In this document: one piece after another, positions 17,448-26,233 of the stretch
Layout: each line of letters starts with the position of its first letter
Position numbering within the stretch: position 1 is the stretch's first letter
NCBI RefSeq assembly: GCF_901827205.1
Contig: NZ_LR594675.1
Coordinates: 682,001 to 746,000, forward strand
Direction of reading: 5' to 3'
DNA: 64,000 nucleotides
Origin: Variovorax sp. PBS-H4
Lineage (GTDB): Bacteria; Pseudomonadota; Gammaproteobacteria; Burkholderiales; Burkholderiaceae_C
Notes under the pieces: model-generated
Told to the model about the DNA's origin: nothing
What the model saw: the letters and a program-made list of their open reading frames with translations, nothing else
The model's database searches: none
Translations under genes and position numbers: made by a program

Positions 17448-18704
17448 ATGAACACCGGGCCTTGTGTCGTCGATCTCTCGGGCTTCGACCTGCGAAGTCC
17501 CGGCACGGCTTTCTACGAGAACCCCTACCCCTGGTATGCCGCCCTGCGCGACGCGACGCCCGTGCGCCGCATGCCCGACGGCTCGCTGCTGCTCACGCGC
17601 CATGCCGACTGTGTGGCGGTCTACAAGGACACGCACAGCTTCAGCTCCGACAAGCGCGCCGAATACGCGCCCAAGTACGGCGTCGGCAGCCCGCTCTACG
17701 AGCACCACACCACCAGCCTGGTGTTCAACGACCCGCCGCTGCACACGCGCGTACGCGGGCTGATCGCCGGGGCGCTCACGGCGCGCGCCATCGAGTCGAT
17801 GGAGGACCGGCTCACGCACCTCGTCGCCGGCCTGCTCGATCGCATGGAAGAGCGGCAGCGCGCCGGTGGCGAGGTCGACCTGATCGAGGACTTCGCCGCT
17901 GCGATTCCCGTGGAGGTCATCGGCAACCTCCTGGGCGTGCCGCGCGAGGAGCGCGGCCCTTTGCGCCACTGGTCGCTTGCGATCCTCGGCGCGCTGGAGC
18001 CCCAGCCCAGCGCGGCCCAACTGGAAAGCGGCAACCGCGCCGTGACGGAAATGGTGGCCTACCTGCGCGGGCTGGTGCTCGACCGCCGCCGCCATCCGGG
18101 CGACTCCGCGCACGACGTGCTCACGCGCCTGATCGAGGGCGAGAAGGACGGCGGCGACCGGCTGACGGAGAACGAGCTCTACCAGAACTGCATCTTCATC
18201 CTCAACGCCGGGCACGAGACCACCACCAACCTGATCGGCAATGGCCTGGTCGCGCTGCTCGAATGGCCGCAGGAGAAGCAGCGGCTGCTCGACGACCCCT
18301 CCCTCATCAGAGGCGCGATCGAGGAGTTCCTTCGCTTCGAAAGCTCCAACCAACTCGGCAATCGCATCGCCACCGTCGCGACCAGCGTGGGCGGCGTCGA
18401 GGTGCAGCCGGGTACGCGGATCACGCTGTGCATCGGTGCGGCCAACCGCGACCCGGCGGCGTTCGCCGAGCCCGACCGGCTGGACATCATGCGTTCGCCC
18501 AATCGCCACCTGGCCTTCGGCTCCGGCACGCACCAATGCGTGGGCATGAACCTCGCGCGGCTGGAAGCGCGTGTCGCCATCTCGGCATTCCTTGCGCGCT
18601 TCCCGGATTACCAGCTTTGCGGGCCGGTGGTGCGCGGCGGGCGTGTGCGCTTTCGCGGCTACCTTCGGGCGCCGCTGAGCCTGGGGCTGCCGATCGAGTC
18701 TTAG
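17448..18704 (+). CDS. Cytochrome P450
   Basis: This is a soluble bacterial P450 of 418 residues. The I-helix oxygen-binding motif is NAGHETTTN, the ExxR motif is EEFLR, and the haem loop FGSGTHQCVGMNLAR carries the axial ligand Cys364. The gene stands alone between htpG and a convergent kinase gene; no ferredoxin or reductase gene lies nearby, so redox partners must come from elsewhere. Substrate is unknown. Confidence 0.93.
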   Translation: MNTGPCVVDLSGFDLRSPGTAFYENPYPWYAALRDATPVRRMPDGSLLLTRHADCVAVYKDTHSFSSDKRAEYAPKYGVGSPLYEHHTTSLVFNDPPLHTRVRGLIAGALTARAIESMEDRLTHLVAGLLDRMEERQRAGGEVDLIEDFAAAIPVEVIGNLLGVPREERGPLRHWSLAILGALEPQPSAAQLESGNRAVTEMVAYLRGLVLDRRRHPGDSAHDVLTRLIEGEKDGGDRLTENELYQNCIFILNAGHETTTNLIGNGLVALLEWPQEKQRLLDDPSLIRGAIEEFLRFESSNQLGNRIATVATSVGGVEVQPGTRITLCIGAANRDPAAFAEPDRLDIMRSPNRHLAFGSGTHQCVGMNLARLEARVAISAFLARFPDYQLCGPVVRGGRVRFRGYLRAPLSLGLPIES

Positions 18705-18780
18705 GCGAACCGTCTATGGACGGCTGCTCATGGCGCACAGCGGCCCGGAGAACCCGTGGTGCAGAGCTTCGCCGACGCGC

Positions 18781-19806
18781 TCACGCGTACAGCGGCTCCT
18801 CCGCCATCGCCTCGCACTGGTCCTGCAGCATCTGGATCTGCTCCTTCCAGTAGTCGCTCGTGCCGAACCACGGAAAGTTGATCGGAAAGATCGGGTCTTG
18901 CCAGCGCCGTGCGAGCCAGGCGCTGTAGTGGATCTGGCGCAGGGTCCGCAGCGGCTCGATCAGCGCCAGCTCTCGCCGGTCGAAGGGGCGAAACTGTTCG
19001 TAGCCTTCGAGCAGGCCGCTGAGCTGGGCCGTGCGCTGGGCGCGGTCGCCCGACAGGAGCATCCACAGGTCCTGCACCGCGAAGCCGGCGCGGGCGTCGT
19101 CGAGGTCGACGAAGTGCGGGCCTCCGTCCGGGCGGTCGGTCGGGGTCCAGAGGATGTTGCCGGGGTGCACATCGCCGTGCACCCGCAGCTTCTGCAGCTC
19201 GGTGTAGGTGTCGGCACCGAGCGCGGTGAGGGCGATCATTTCGAAGGCCTCGGTGCACGCCTTCTCCCAGTCGCGCTGCACGTCCAGCGGGATCATCTCG
19301 TGCTCGAGCAGCCAGTCGCGCGAGGCCAGGCCGAAGGTCTGGAGGTCGAGCGCCGGCCGCTCGACGAAGGGCCGCGCCGCGCCCACCGTGTGGATGCGCG
19401 CGAGGAAGCGGCCCACCCATTCCAGCACCTCGAAGTCGTCCAGCTCCGGCTGGCGCCCGCCTCGGTAGGGGCTCACGCTGAAGGCAAAGCCGCCGTGGTG
19501 GTGCAGCGTGCCGCCATTGATCGCGAGGGGCGCGACCGCGGGGATCTCGGCGGCAGCCAGCTCGGCGGCGAAGCGGTGTTCCTCGGCGATCTGAGCATCG
19601 TTCCAGCGGCCCGGCCGGTAGAACTTGAGCACCACGGCGCGGCCATCTTCGAGGTGCGCCTGGTAGACGCGGTTCTCGTAGGAGTTCAGCGCCGTCAGGC
19701 GGCCGTCGCCGTAGAGGCCCAGCCCCGCGAGCGCGTCCAGCACCACCTCGGGCCTGAGCGATTCGTACGGATGGGTGCTGGCTGATTGCTGCTCTGCGGA
19801 AGTCAT
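18781..19806 (-). CDS. srkA: Stress response serine/threonine kinase (SrkA/YihE family)
   Basis: This 341-residue phosphotransferase-fold kinase has the catalytic loop LRVHGDVHPGNILW (HGD) and the metal-binding HFVDLDDA, plus the N-terminal ALNSYENRVYQ block typical of YihE/SrkA. In E. coli, SrkA counters MazEF-mediated stress death. ATG 19806 is chosen because it starts just before the conserved region (PYESLRPEVVLDAL). It is followed closely (13 bases) by the DUF2855 gene on the same strand, which is upstream of it. Confidence 0.88.
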   Translation of the reverse strand: MTSAEQQSASTHPYESLRPEVVLDALAGLGLYGDGRLTALNSYENRVYQAHLEDGRAVVLKFYRPGRWNDAQIAEEHRFAAELAAAEIPAVAPLAINGGTLHHHGGFAFSVSPYRGGRQPELDDFEVLEWVGRFLARIHTVGAARPFVERPALDLQTFGLASRDWLLEHEMIPLDVQRDWEKACTEAFEMIALTALGADTYTELQKLRVHGDVHPGNILWTPTDRPDGGPHFVDLDDARAGFAVQDLWMLLSGDRAQRTAQLSGLLEGYEQFRPFDRRELALIEPLRTLRQIHYSAWLARRWQDPIFPINFPWFGTSDYWKEQIQMLQDQCEAMAEEPLYA

Positions 19807-19819
19807 CCGCCCATTGTCG

Positions 19820-20929
19820 CTACCTGGAGAGCGACAGGATATGTCCCTTGCGCGGATCGCCGCGGCCGGACAGCACCTGGGCATAGGCGGCCTGCACCGC
19901 CTCCGCGCCTTCGTGATGCTCGGCCACCAGCCAGGGCGCCGTCGGCTGCGCCACGGTCGCGAGGAAACCCTGCCAGGCCTGCACCATGCGCTGGCCGAAG
20001 GCTTCGGGGCCCCATTCCTCGGTGCGCTTCTTGATCTGGGCCGGCGCGAAGAAGAACGCGGCGCGCGGGCCCGGCAGTTCCTTGGCGCTGCCGGCCGGCG
20101 CGAGCTGCTCCAGGTGCGTGCCGCCGATCACGCAGTCGTGGCGCAGCTGCGAGAAGCGCGTGTGGATGGCCCGCCGCAGCTCGCCGTTGCCCGAGAAATC
20201 CACGTACACGCAGGCGGCATCGGCCGCCACCTGATCGAGCTCCTCGTAGGCCAGCACGCGGTGGTAGCAGCCCAGGCTCTCGCAGAAGGCCTTGTTCGCC
20301 GCCGACGTGAGGCCGACCACCTCGATGCCCTCGCGCCCATGCATCTGCGAGGCCGTGCCGTAGGCCGTCTTGCTCGAGGCACTGGAAAGCAGGGCGATAC
20401 CGGGCCGCGCGCCGAAGAAATCGTTGTCCTCGAAGAAGTCGTCGATGAGCCAGGAGGTGATGAAGAGCGGGCGCAGCAGGGCCTGCAAGTCTTCGGACTC
20501 CGAGGTATAGAGCGGATCGGCGGCGCAGCGCAAATACTGGTTGTAGACCGCCGGCAGGGCGGCCCGGTGCGGCGCACCGTCGGCGAAGCGCGCGGGAGAG
20601 AGCCGCCCGGGCGAAAGCACCAGGCTGGAGGCCATCGGCACATATCCGTAGAGCCGCTCGCCCACTGCAACGCCCGGGTGCAGCGACTGCACGACCGAAC
20701 TGAATCCCCAGACCGGGATGCAGCCCCAGCCTTCCTCCCCGGTCGGAAAGAACTGCCAGTAGTTCATCGAGTCGCCAAAGGCGGCATAGGTGATGTTGTT
20801 GGATGTGAGCGCGAAGCGGTCGATGCGCAGCCGGACCTGCCCTTCGGCCAGTGCTGCGTCCTGAGACGTGTGCACGCGCGTGGAAGAAAGATCGTCCTTG
20901 CGGATCAGCAGCTGGGTGGTGGTGCTCAT
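19820..20929 (-). CDS. DUF2855 family protein
   Basis: This 369-residue soluble protein has the DUF2855 pattern, which resembles a reduced medium-chain dehydrogenase fold: an N-terminal GroES-like region (ITYAAFGDSMNYWQFFP, IPVWGFSSVV) and a nucleotide-binding-like segment (IALLSSASSKTAYGTA). No role is established for the family. ATG 20929 gives the conserved start (LLIRKDDL). A short distance upstream lies ohr in the same direction. Confidence 0.8.
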   Translation of the reverse strand: MSTTTQLLIRKDDLSSTRVHTSQDAALAEGQVRLRIDRFALTSNNITYAAFGDSMNYWQFFPTGEEGWGCIPVWGFSSVVQSLHPGVAVGERLYGYVPMASSLVLSPGRLSPARFADGAPHRAALPAVYNQYLRCAADPLYTSESEDLQALLRPLFITSWLIDDFFEDNDFFGARPGIALLSSASSKTAYGTASQMHGREGIEVVGLTSAANKAFCESLGCYHRVLAYEELDQVAADAACVYVDFSGNGELRRAIHTRFSQLRHDCVIGGTHLEQLAPAGSAKELPGPRAAFFFAPAQIKKRTEEWGPEAFGQRMVQAWQGFLATVAQPTAPWLVAEHHEGAEAVQAAYAQVLSGRGDPRKGHILSLSR

Positions 20930-21030
20930 GAAAGGCACCATAGCGCGAAGCCGCGGCCGCTGCATGAAAAAAGCCCGGCGCCGCGTCACCTGGGTGACGT
21001 GGCGCCGGGCCGTGCCAGCGTGAGCCGCTG

Positions 21031-21459
21031 TCAGGCGATCGCGAGCTCGACCTCGATGTTGCCGCGCGTGGCGTTCGAGTACGGGCAGACCTGGTGGGCG
21101 GTCTCGACCAGCAGCTTCTTCTGAGCGTCGTCCAGGCCTGGCAGCGTGATCGCCAGCTTCACGGCGATGCCGTAGGCCTTGCCGCCATCCGTCGGGCCGA
21201 GCGAAACGCTGGCGTCGACGGCGACGTCTTCCGGCACCTTGACATTGACCTTGGGCGCCACCGCTTTCATCGCACCGATGAAGCACGCCGAATAGCCGAT
21301 CGCGAACAGCTGCTCGGGGTTGGTGCCGGGCTTGCCGGAGCCGGGCGGATTGAGCTTGACCTCGAGCGCGTTGTCGCTGGACTGGCCGGCGCCGCCGTCA
21401 CGGCCGCCGGTGGTGTGGGACTGGGCGGTGTACAGGACCTTGTCGAGCTGCTTGACCAT
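21031..21459 (-). CDS. ohr: Organic hydroperoxide resistance protein Ohr
   Basis: This 142-residue OsmC-fold thiol peroxidase reduces organic hydroperoxides in the cytoplasm. The two catalytic cysteines are Cys59 (GYSACFIGA) and Cys125 (HQVCPYSNATRGN), and the conserved Arg lies in the family motif. Length is standard. ohrR is directly upstream on the same strand (60 bases), so the pair is probably co-expressed and repressed by OhrR. Confidence 0.96.
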   Translation of the reverse strand: MVKQLDKVLYTAQSHTTGGRDGGAGQSSDNALEVKLNPPGSGKPGTNPEQLFAIGYSACFIGAMKAVAPKVNVKVPEDVAVDASVSLGPTDGGKAYGIAVKLAITLPGLDDAQKKLLVETAHQVCPYSNATRGNIEVELAIA

Positions 21460-21519
21460 GGTGATTCCTTCAGGTTGGTGGTGGAAAAGAATGCTTCGAT
21501 GCCGAAGCGAGTGGGAAAT

Positions 21520-21975
21520 CTACGCGGCCGCCTTCACGCGGTCGCGCAATTGCTGGAGCTGCTGCGTGAGCGCCACCAGCTCGTCGACGGAGCACTGGCT
21601 CGCGGCCATCAGGCAGGCCGGAACCGAAGCCGCGCGCGCCTTGAGCCTGCGCCCGGCCGTGGTGAGGCTGACGTGCACGCGGCGCTCGTCGGCCAGGTCG
21701 CGGATGCGTGCCACCAGACCGTTCGACTCGAGCCGCTTGAGCAGCGGCGTCAGCGTGCCCGAGTCGAGCGACAGGCGCTCGCCCAGTTCGGAGACCATGA
21801 GGCCGTCACGCTCCCACAACACCAGCATCACAAGGTACTGGGGGTAGGTGAGCTTGAGCTTGTCGAGCAGCGGCTTGTACAGCTTGGTCATCGCCAGCGA
21901 GGCGGAATAGACCGCGAAGCACAGCTGGTTGTCGAGCCGAAGCATCTCGTCGGCGGTGGGAGCTTTGGAAAGCAT
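21520..21975 (-). CDS. ohrR: MarR-family organic peroxide sensor/repressor OhrR
   Basis: This 151-residue repressor contains the peroxide-sensing Cys19 (LDNQLCFAVYSASLAMTKLYK) and two further cysteines near the C terminus (VPACLMAASQCS), the pattern of the two-Cys OhrR type. The winged helix is LSLDSGTLTPLLKRLE and DERRVHVSLT. ATG 21975 is chosen over the TTG at 21996, which would add seven residues. Operator-like palindromes cover its promoter region (21983-22016). Confidence 0.95.
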   Translation of the reverse strand: MLSKAPTADEMLRLDNQLCFAVYSASLAMTKLYKPLLDKLKLTYPQYLVMLVLWERDGLMVSELGERLSLDSGTLTPLLKRLESNGLVARIRDLADERRVHVSLTTAGRRLKARAASVPACLMAASQCSVDELVALTQQLQQLRDRVKAAA

Positions 21976-21982
21976 GGATTGA

Positions 21983-22016
21983 ATTGTAGAGAACAATTAA
22001 ATTGCGTGCAACTTAA
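21983..22016. promoter_or_regulatory. OhrR operator region
   Basis: Overlapping palindromes precede ohrR: ATTGT...ACAAT (21983-21997), CAATTAAATTG (21994-22004, matching the core of the B. subtilis OhrR site TACAATT-AATTGTA) and the 20-bp TTAAATTGCGTGCAACTTAA (21997-22016). This fits autorepression of the ohrR-ohr unit. Confidence 0.7.
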
Positions 22017-22040
22017 TCGCGAAAGAAGGTCCGGCATTGT

Positions 22041-22073
22041 CTTGCCTCCTCCTCGGCGAGGGGAGGAGGCAAG
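22041..22073. terminator. Hairpin behind the crotonase gene
   Basis: A perfect 12-bp stem (CTTGCCTCCTCC / GGAGGAGGCAAG) with a 9-nt loop stands 3 bases beyond the stop of the minus-strand crotonase gene. No strong T-tract follows, so it may act as a 3' end stabiliser or dispersed repeat. Confidence 0.55.
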
Positions 22074-22076
22074 TCA

Positions 22077-22892
22077 TCAGCGTCCGCTGAAGCGGGCCGG
22101 TCGGCGCTCGACGAAGGAGCGAACCCCTTCCGCTGCATCCTCGCTGTTGGCCAGCCGCTGCTGCACCCCGATGAAGTCTTCGACAGCCGCCAGCGGCCCC
22201 TGCTCGATGGCCTTGATGACATTGAGCCGCGTCGCCACCACCGCCAGCGGCGCTTGAGCTGCAATGCGCTGGGCGATGCGCAGCGCCTCGTCCAGCTCCT
22301 GCCCGGCCGGCACCACCTTCTGCACGAAATTCAGGCGAAACGCCTCGGCGCTGCCGAATTCATCCGCCGTGAGCAGGTGCAGCATGGCGTTGCCCAGCCC
22401 CGCGCGCTCGGCCATGCGCAGCGTGGCGCCGCCCGTGGCCATGATGCCGCGCTGCACCTCCATCTGCGAAAAGCGGCAGTTGTCCGCCGCCACCACGATG
22501 TCGGCGCCCAGCATGAGTTCGATGCCGACGGTAAAGCAGATGCCCTTGACCGCCACCACCATCGGTTTCGTGCGGCGACGATAGCCGGCGGTCCCGAAGT
22601 TGTGCGGCTCCACCAGCCCTTCGGGAATCGCCTTCTCGCCGCGCTTCATGTATTGCGCCACGGCCGGCAGGTCCAGCCCTGCCGTGAAATGATCGCCGAA
22701 GGCATGCAGCACGCCCACGCGCAGCGCCGGGTCGTCGTCCAGCCGCGTGTAGGCCTCGGCCAGCTCGCGGAACATGCGCGGCGTCCAGCCGTTGCGCTTG
22801 GCGGGGCGGTTGATGCCGATCAGCAGCACATGGTCGAGCACCTGGGTGTCGATGCAGCCTTCGAGCGGCGGTGTCGTGGGCACGGCTGTCAT
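22077..22892 (-). CDS. Enoyl-CoA hydratase/isomerase (crotonase) family protein
   Basis: This 271-residue crotonase-fold enzyme has an oxyanion-hole segment (DHFTAGLDL) and a second one (GICFTVGIELMLGADIVVA). It pairs with the 3-hydroxyacyl-CoA dehydrogenase gene 13 bases upstream on the same strand, so the two fit successive steps of beta-oxidation-like degradation of a CoA ester. The exact substrate is unknown and the chemistry could also be isomerase. ATG 22892 starts just before the conserved core. Confidence 0.88.
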   Translation of the reverse strand: MTAVPTTPPLEGCIDTQVLDHVLLIGINRPAKRNGWTPRMFRELAEAYTRLDDDPALRVGVLHAFGDHFTAGLDLPAVAQYMKRGEKAIPEGLVEPHNFGTAGYRRRTKPMVVAVKGICFTVGIELMLGADIVVAADNCRFSQMEVQRGIMATGGATLRMAERAGLGNAMLHLLTADEFGSAEAFRLNFVQKVVPAGQELDEALRIAQRIAAQAPLAVVATRLNVIKAIEQGPLAAVEDFIGVQQRLANSEDAAEGVRSFVERRPARFSGR

Positions 22893-22905
22893 GGTGTCTC
22901 CGTCG

Positions 22906-23754
22906 TCAGTAGGTGTAGACCCCGCGCCCCGTCTTGCGCCCCAGCTGCCCCGCGGCAACCATCTCCTTGAGCAGCGGGCACGGCCGGTATTTGGAGTCGC
23001 CGAATTGCGCCAGGTACACCTCCATCACCGCCAGGCACACATCGAGCCCGATCATGTCCGCCAGTGCGAGCGGGCCGATCGGCTGGTTGCAGCCCAGCTT
23101 CATGCCGGCATCGATGTCCTCGGCCGTTGCGAGCCCTTCGGCGAGCACGAAGAAGGCCTCGTTGATCATCGGCACCAGGATGCGGTTGACCACGAAGCCC
23201 GGCGCATTCTTCACCGTGATCGGCGACTTGCCCAGGCGCACGGCCAGCGCCTTCACCGCGTCGTGCGCGGTGTCGCTGGTCAGGTAGCCGCGGATGATCT
23301 CCACCAGCGCCATCATCGGGACCGGGTTGAAGAAGTGCATGCCGATGAAGCGGTCCGGCCGCGAGGTGGCGGCGGCGAGCTGTGTGATGGAAATGGACGA
23401 CGTGTTGGACGCGATGATGGCCTCGGGCGCCAGCAGCCCATCGATCTGCTTCAGGATCTTCAGCTTGAGCTCGTGGTTCTCGGTCGCAGCCTCGATCACG
23501 AGCTCGGCGGCCTTCAGGTCCTCGTAGTTCGTCGAACCCTTGATCAGCGCCAGCGCGGCGTCCTTCTGCGCGGCGCTCAACTTGTCCTTCTTGATCAGCC
23601 GGTCGAGGCTGCCGGCCACCGTGGCCAGCCCCTTGTCCACCGCGGGCTGCGCGATGTCGACCATGACGACGTTGACGCCCGCGACGGCGCAGGCCTGGGC
23701 AATGCCGTTGCCCATCGTGCCGGCGCCGATGATGCCGACGGTCTGGATAGCCAT
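22906..23754 (-). CDS. 3-hydroxybutyryl-CoA / 3-hydroxyacyl-CoA dehydrogenase
   Basis: This 282-residue NAD-dependent enzyme has the Rossmann motif VGIIGAGTMGNGIAQACA, the catalytic His region GMHFFNPVPMMALVE and the C-terminal dimerisation domain (GPLALADMIGLDVCL). Length and motifs match Hbd/PaaH-type single-domain enzymes. It oxidises a 3-hydroxyacyl-CoA, probably together with the crotonase downstream. purT diverges from it. Confidence 0.95.
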   Translation of the reverse strand: MAIQTVGIIGAGTMGNGIAQACAVAGVNVVMVDIAQPAVDKGLATVAGSLDRLIKKDKLSAAQKDAALALIKGSTNYEDLKAAELVIEAATENHELKLKILKQIDGLLAPEAIIASNTSSISITQLAAATSRPDRFIGMHFFNPVPMMALVEIIRGYLTSDTAHDAVKALAVRLGKSPITVKNAPGFVVNRILVPMINEAFFVLAEGLATAEDIDAGMKLGCNQPIGPLALADMIGLDVCLAVMEVYLAQFGDSKYRPCPLLKEMVAAGQLGRKTGRGVYTY

Positions 23755-23887
23755 GTGAAATGCTCCTTGAACTGAAACCCGCGATTGTGGAACAGCGCGC
23801 GCCGGCTAGGTGTTGCCGCCGGTGACAGCGGCGTTGATTCAAAATGCCGCGATCTTCATTTGACCCACTCACCGCGACGGATCGCCC

Positions 23888-25090
23888 ATGACCCCCCTTG
23901 GCACGCCCCTGACCTCCACCGCCACCCGCGTCATGCTGCTCGGCTCCGGCGAGCTCGGCAAGGAGGTGCTGATCGCGCTGCAGCGCCTCGGCGTCGAGAC
24001 CATCGCGGTGGACCGCTACGAGAACGCCCCCGGCCAGCAGGTCGCCCACCATGCACGCACCATCGCGATGAGCGACCCGGCGCAGCTGAAGGCGCTGATC
24101 GAATCTGAGAAGCCGCAGCTGGTGGTGCCCGAGATCGAGGCCATCGCCACGCCCATGCTGCAGCAGCTGGAGGACGCCGGCACCGTGCAGGTGATCCCGA
24201 CCGCGCGCGCCGCGCGCCTGACGATGGACCGCGAAGGCATCCGCCGCCTCGCGGCCGAGACGCTGAACCTGCCCACCAGCCCCTACGAGTTCTGCGACTC
24301 GCTGGCCGAGCTGCAGGCGGCCATCGACGCAGGCATCGGCTACCCGTGCATCGTCAAGCCCGTCATGAGCAGCTCCGGCAAGGGCCAGAGCCGCATCGAC
24401 GGCCCGGCGGACGTGCAGAAGGCGTGGGACCACGCCATGGCCGGCGGGCGCGTGAGCCACGGCCGCGTGATCGTCGAGGGCTTCATCGATTTCGACTACG
24501 AGATCACGCTGCTGACCGTACGCGCACTGGCCGCTGATGGCACGGTGCACACGCAGTTCTGCGCGCCCATCGGCCATGTGCAGGTCAGCGGCGACTATGT
24601 CGAGAGCTGGCAGCCGCAGCCGATGGCACCGGCCGCGCTCGAGAAGGCCCGGCAGATCGCCCAGGCGGTCACGGCCGACCTGGGCGGGCAGGGCCTGTTC
24701 GGCGTCGAGCTCTTCGTCAAGGGCGAAGAGGTCTGGTTCAGCGAGGTCAGCCCGCGGCCGCACGACACCGGCATGGTCACCATGGCCACCCAATGGCAGA
24801 ACGAGTTCGAGCTGCATGCCCGCGCCATCCTCGGCCTGCCGGTCGACACCACGCTCAAGAGCCCGGGCGCCAGCGCCGTCATCTACGGCGGCGTGGACGC
24901 GCAGGGCATCGTCTTCGAAGGCGTGGCCCATGCGCTGCAGGTGCCGGGCAGCGATGTGCGCCTGTTCGGCAAGCCAGAGAGCTTCGTCAAGCGGCGCATG
25001 GGCGTTGCGCTCGCGCATGCCGCCGACGTCGAGACGGCGCGGCGCAACGCCAAGGAAGCCGCTTCGCGCGTCAAGCCGCGCGTCGCCTGA
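23888..25090 (+). CDS. purT: Formate-dependent phosphoribosylglycinamide formyltransferase
   Basis: This 400-residue ATP-grasp ligase makes formyl-GAR from GAR, formate and ATP in purine synthesis. It shows VMLLGSGELGKEV, the ATP-grasp core (PCIVKPVMSSSGKGQS, VIVEGFIDFDYEITLL) and the metal-binding GLFGVELF and SEVSPRPHDTGMVT. Length is typical. The acetyl-esterase-like gene follows after 25 bases. Confidence 0.96.
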   Translation: MTPLGTPLTSTATRVMLLGSGELGKEVLIALQRLGVETIAVDRYENAPGQQVAHHARTIAMSDPAQLKALIESEKPQLVVPEIEAIATPMLQQLEDAGTVQVIPTARAARLTMDREGIRRLAAETLNLPTSPYEFCDSLAELQAAIDAGIGYPCIVKPVMSSSGKGQSRIDGPADVQKAWDHAMAGGRVSHGRVIVEGFIDFDYEITLLTVRALAADGTVHTQFCAPIGHVQVSGDYVESWQPQPMAPAALEKARQIAQAVTADLGGQGLFGVELFVKGEEVWFSEVSPRPHDTGMVTMATQWQNEFELHARAILGLPVDTTLKSPGASAVIYGGVDAQGIVFEGVAHALQVPGSDVRLFGKPESFVKRRMGVALAHAADVETARRNAKEAASRVKPRVA

Positions 25091-25115
25091 ATTTCCCCAA
25101 GCAGGAGTCTTTGCC

Positions 25116-26069
25116 ATGCTGCATCCCCAGGCCCAGGCCTTCATCGATCTGCTCGTCGAGCGCAAGGTGCCGCCGACCCACACGCTCACGCCGGAGGACG
25201 CGCGCAAGTTCTACCGCGAGCGCCGCGCGGTGACGCAGCCCGAGCCCAGCCAGGTCGCGGAAGTGCGTGAGTTGAGTGCGCCGGGCCCGCAGGGCGCAAT
25301 CCCGTTGCGGTACTACCGTCCGCTCGGCAGCGAGGCCGGGGCGGTGCTGCCGGTGCTGGTCTACTACCACGGGGGAGGCTGGACCATTGGCGACCTCGAC
25401 ACGCACGACACCCTTTGCCGGGAGCTCTGCAATCTCTCCGGCTGCGCGATGGTGGCGGTCGACTATCGCATGGGCCCGGAGCACCGCTTCCCTGCGGCGG
25501 TCGACGATGCGCTGGCCGCCACCTATTGGGTGCGCGAGCAGGCGGCGACGCTGGGCGTCGATGCGAGCCGTCTCGCGGTCGGCGGCGACAGCGCGGGCGG
25601 CAACCTCGCGGCCGTCGTCGCGATTGCGGCACGCGATGCCGGCGACCTGCCGATCGCCTTCCAGCTGCTGATCTATCCCGCCACCGACATGCGGCGCGTG
25701 CACCCCTCGCACACCAGCAACGGCCAGGGCTATGTGTTGACCAGCGACACCATCCGCTACTTCCACGACCACTACATCGACGACCCGCGGCACGACCTCG
25801 ACTGGCGCGCCTCGCCGCTGCTGCACCCCGACCTGTCGCGGCTGCCGCCTGCCTTGGTCCTGACCGCCGGCTACGACCCGCTGCGCGACGAGGGCCTGGA
25901 CTATGCGCGCGCCCTGACCGCGGCCGGCAACCGCGCGGTGCAGGTCTGCTTCGAGCGGCAGATCCACGGCTTCATCACCATGGGCCGGCTGATCGACGAG
26001 GCGAACGCGGCGGTGTCGATGTGCGCGGCCGAACTGCGGCGAGCGCTTGGAAGCAGGCCCGCGTATTGA
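25116..26069 (+). CDS. Alpha/beta hydrolase, hormone-sensitive-lipase (acetyl esterase) family
   Basis: This 317-residue enzyme has the family oxyanion motif HGGGWTIGD, the nucleophile elbow GGDSAGGNLA, the catalytic Asp in YDPLRDEG and the catalytic His in QIHGFITM. It should hydrolyse short-chain esters. ATG 25116 is supported by an AGGAG at 25103-25107. Earlier codons in the same frame are inside purT and are ignored. Confidence 0.92.
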   Translation: MLHPQAQAFIDLLVERKVPPTHTLTPEDARKFYRERRAVTQPEPSQVAEVRELSAPGPQGAIPLRYYRPLGSEAGAVLPVLVYYHGGGWTIGDLDTHDTLCRELCNLSGCAMVAVDYRMGPEHRFPAAVDDALAATYWVREQAATLGVDASRLAVGGDSAGGNLAAVVAIAARDAGDLPIAFQLLIYPATDMRRVHPSHTSNGQGYVLTSDTIRYFHDHYIDDPRHDLDWRASPLLHPDLSRLPPALVLTAGYDPLRDEGLDYARALTAAGNRAVQVCFERQIHGFITMGRLIDEANAAVSMCAAELRRALGSRPAY

Positions 26070-26143
26070 GTATTGAATGAATGGGCGGGGTGCACGACGC
26101 CTCGCCCGCGAGCCGCATGCAGTCATTGCTGACGAGGGGCAAT

Positions 26144-26171
26144 GGAACGATTTGCGCAACGGTGCCACCTA
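26144..26171 (+). promoter_or_regulatory. hrp-box-like promoter of LRR gene 1
   Basis: GGAACG, 15 nt and CCACCTA match the HrpL-dependent hrp box (GGAACC-N15/16-CCACNNA) with one mismatch. It lies 63 nt before the chosen start codon of the LRR gene. Confidence 0.7.
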
Positions 26172-26233
26172 TTAAGTTCTCGCGTGGCACGCGAAGCGCC
26201 TTTCCAAAACTACAGCCCTACAGGAACACAAAT

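Noticed and set aside
26081..26233. Longer N terminus of LRR protein 1
   Set aside because: It would place the start upstream of the hrp-box-like element and the added residues are not shared with the paralogues; a ribosome binding site stands before ATG 26234.
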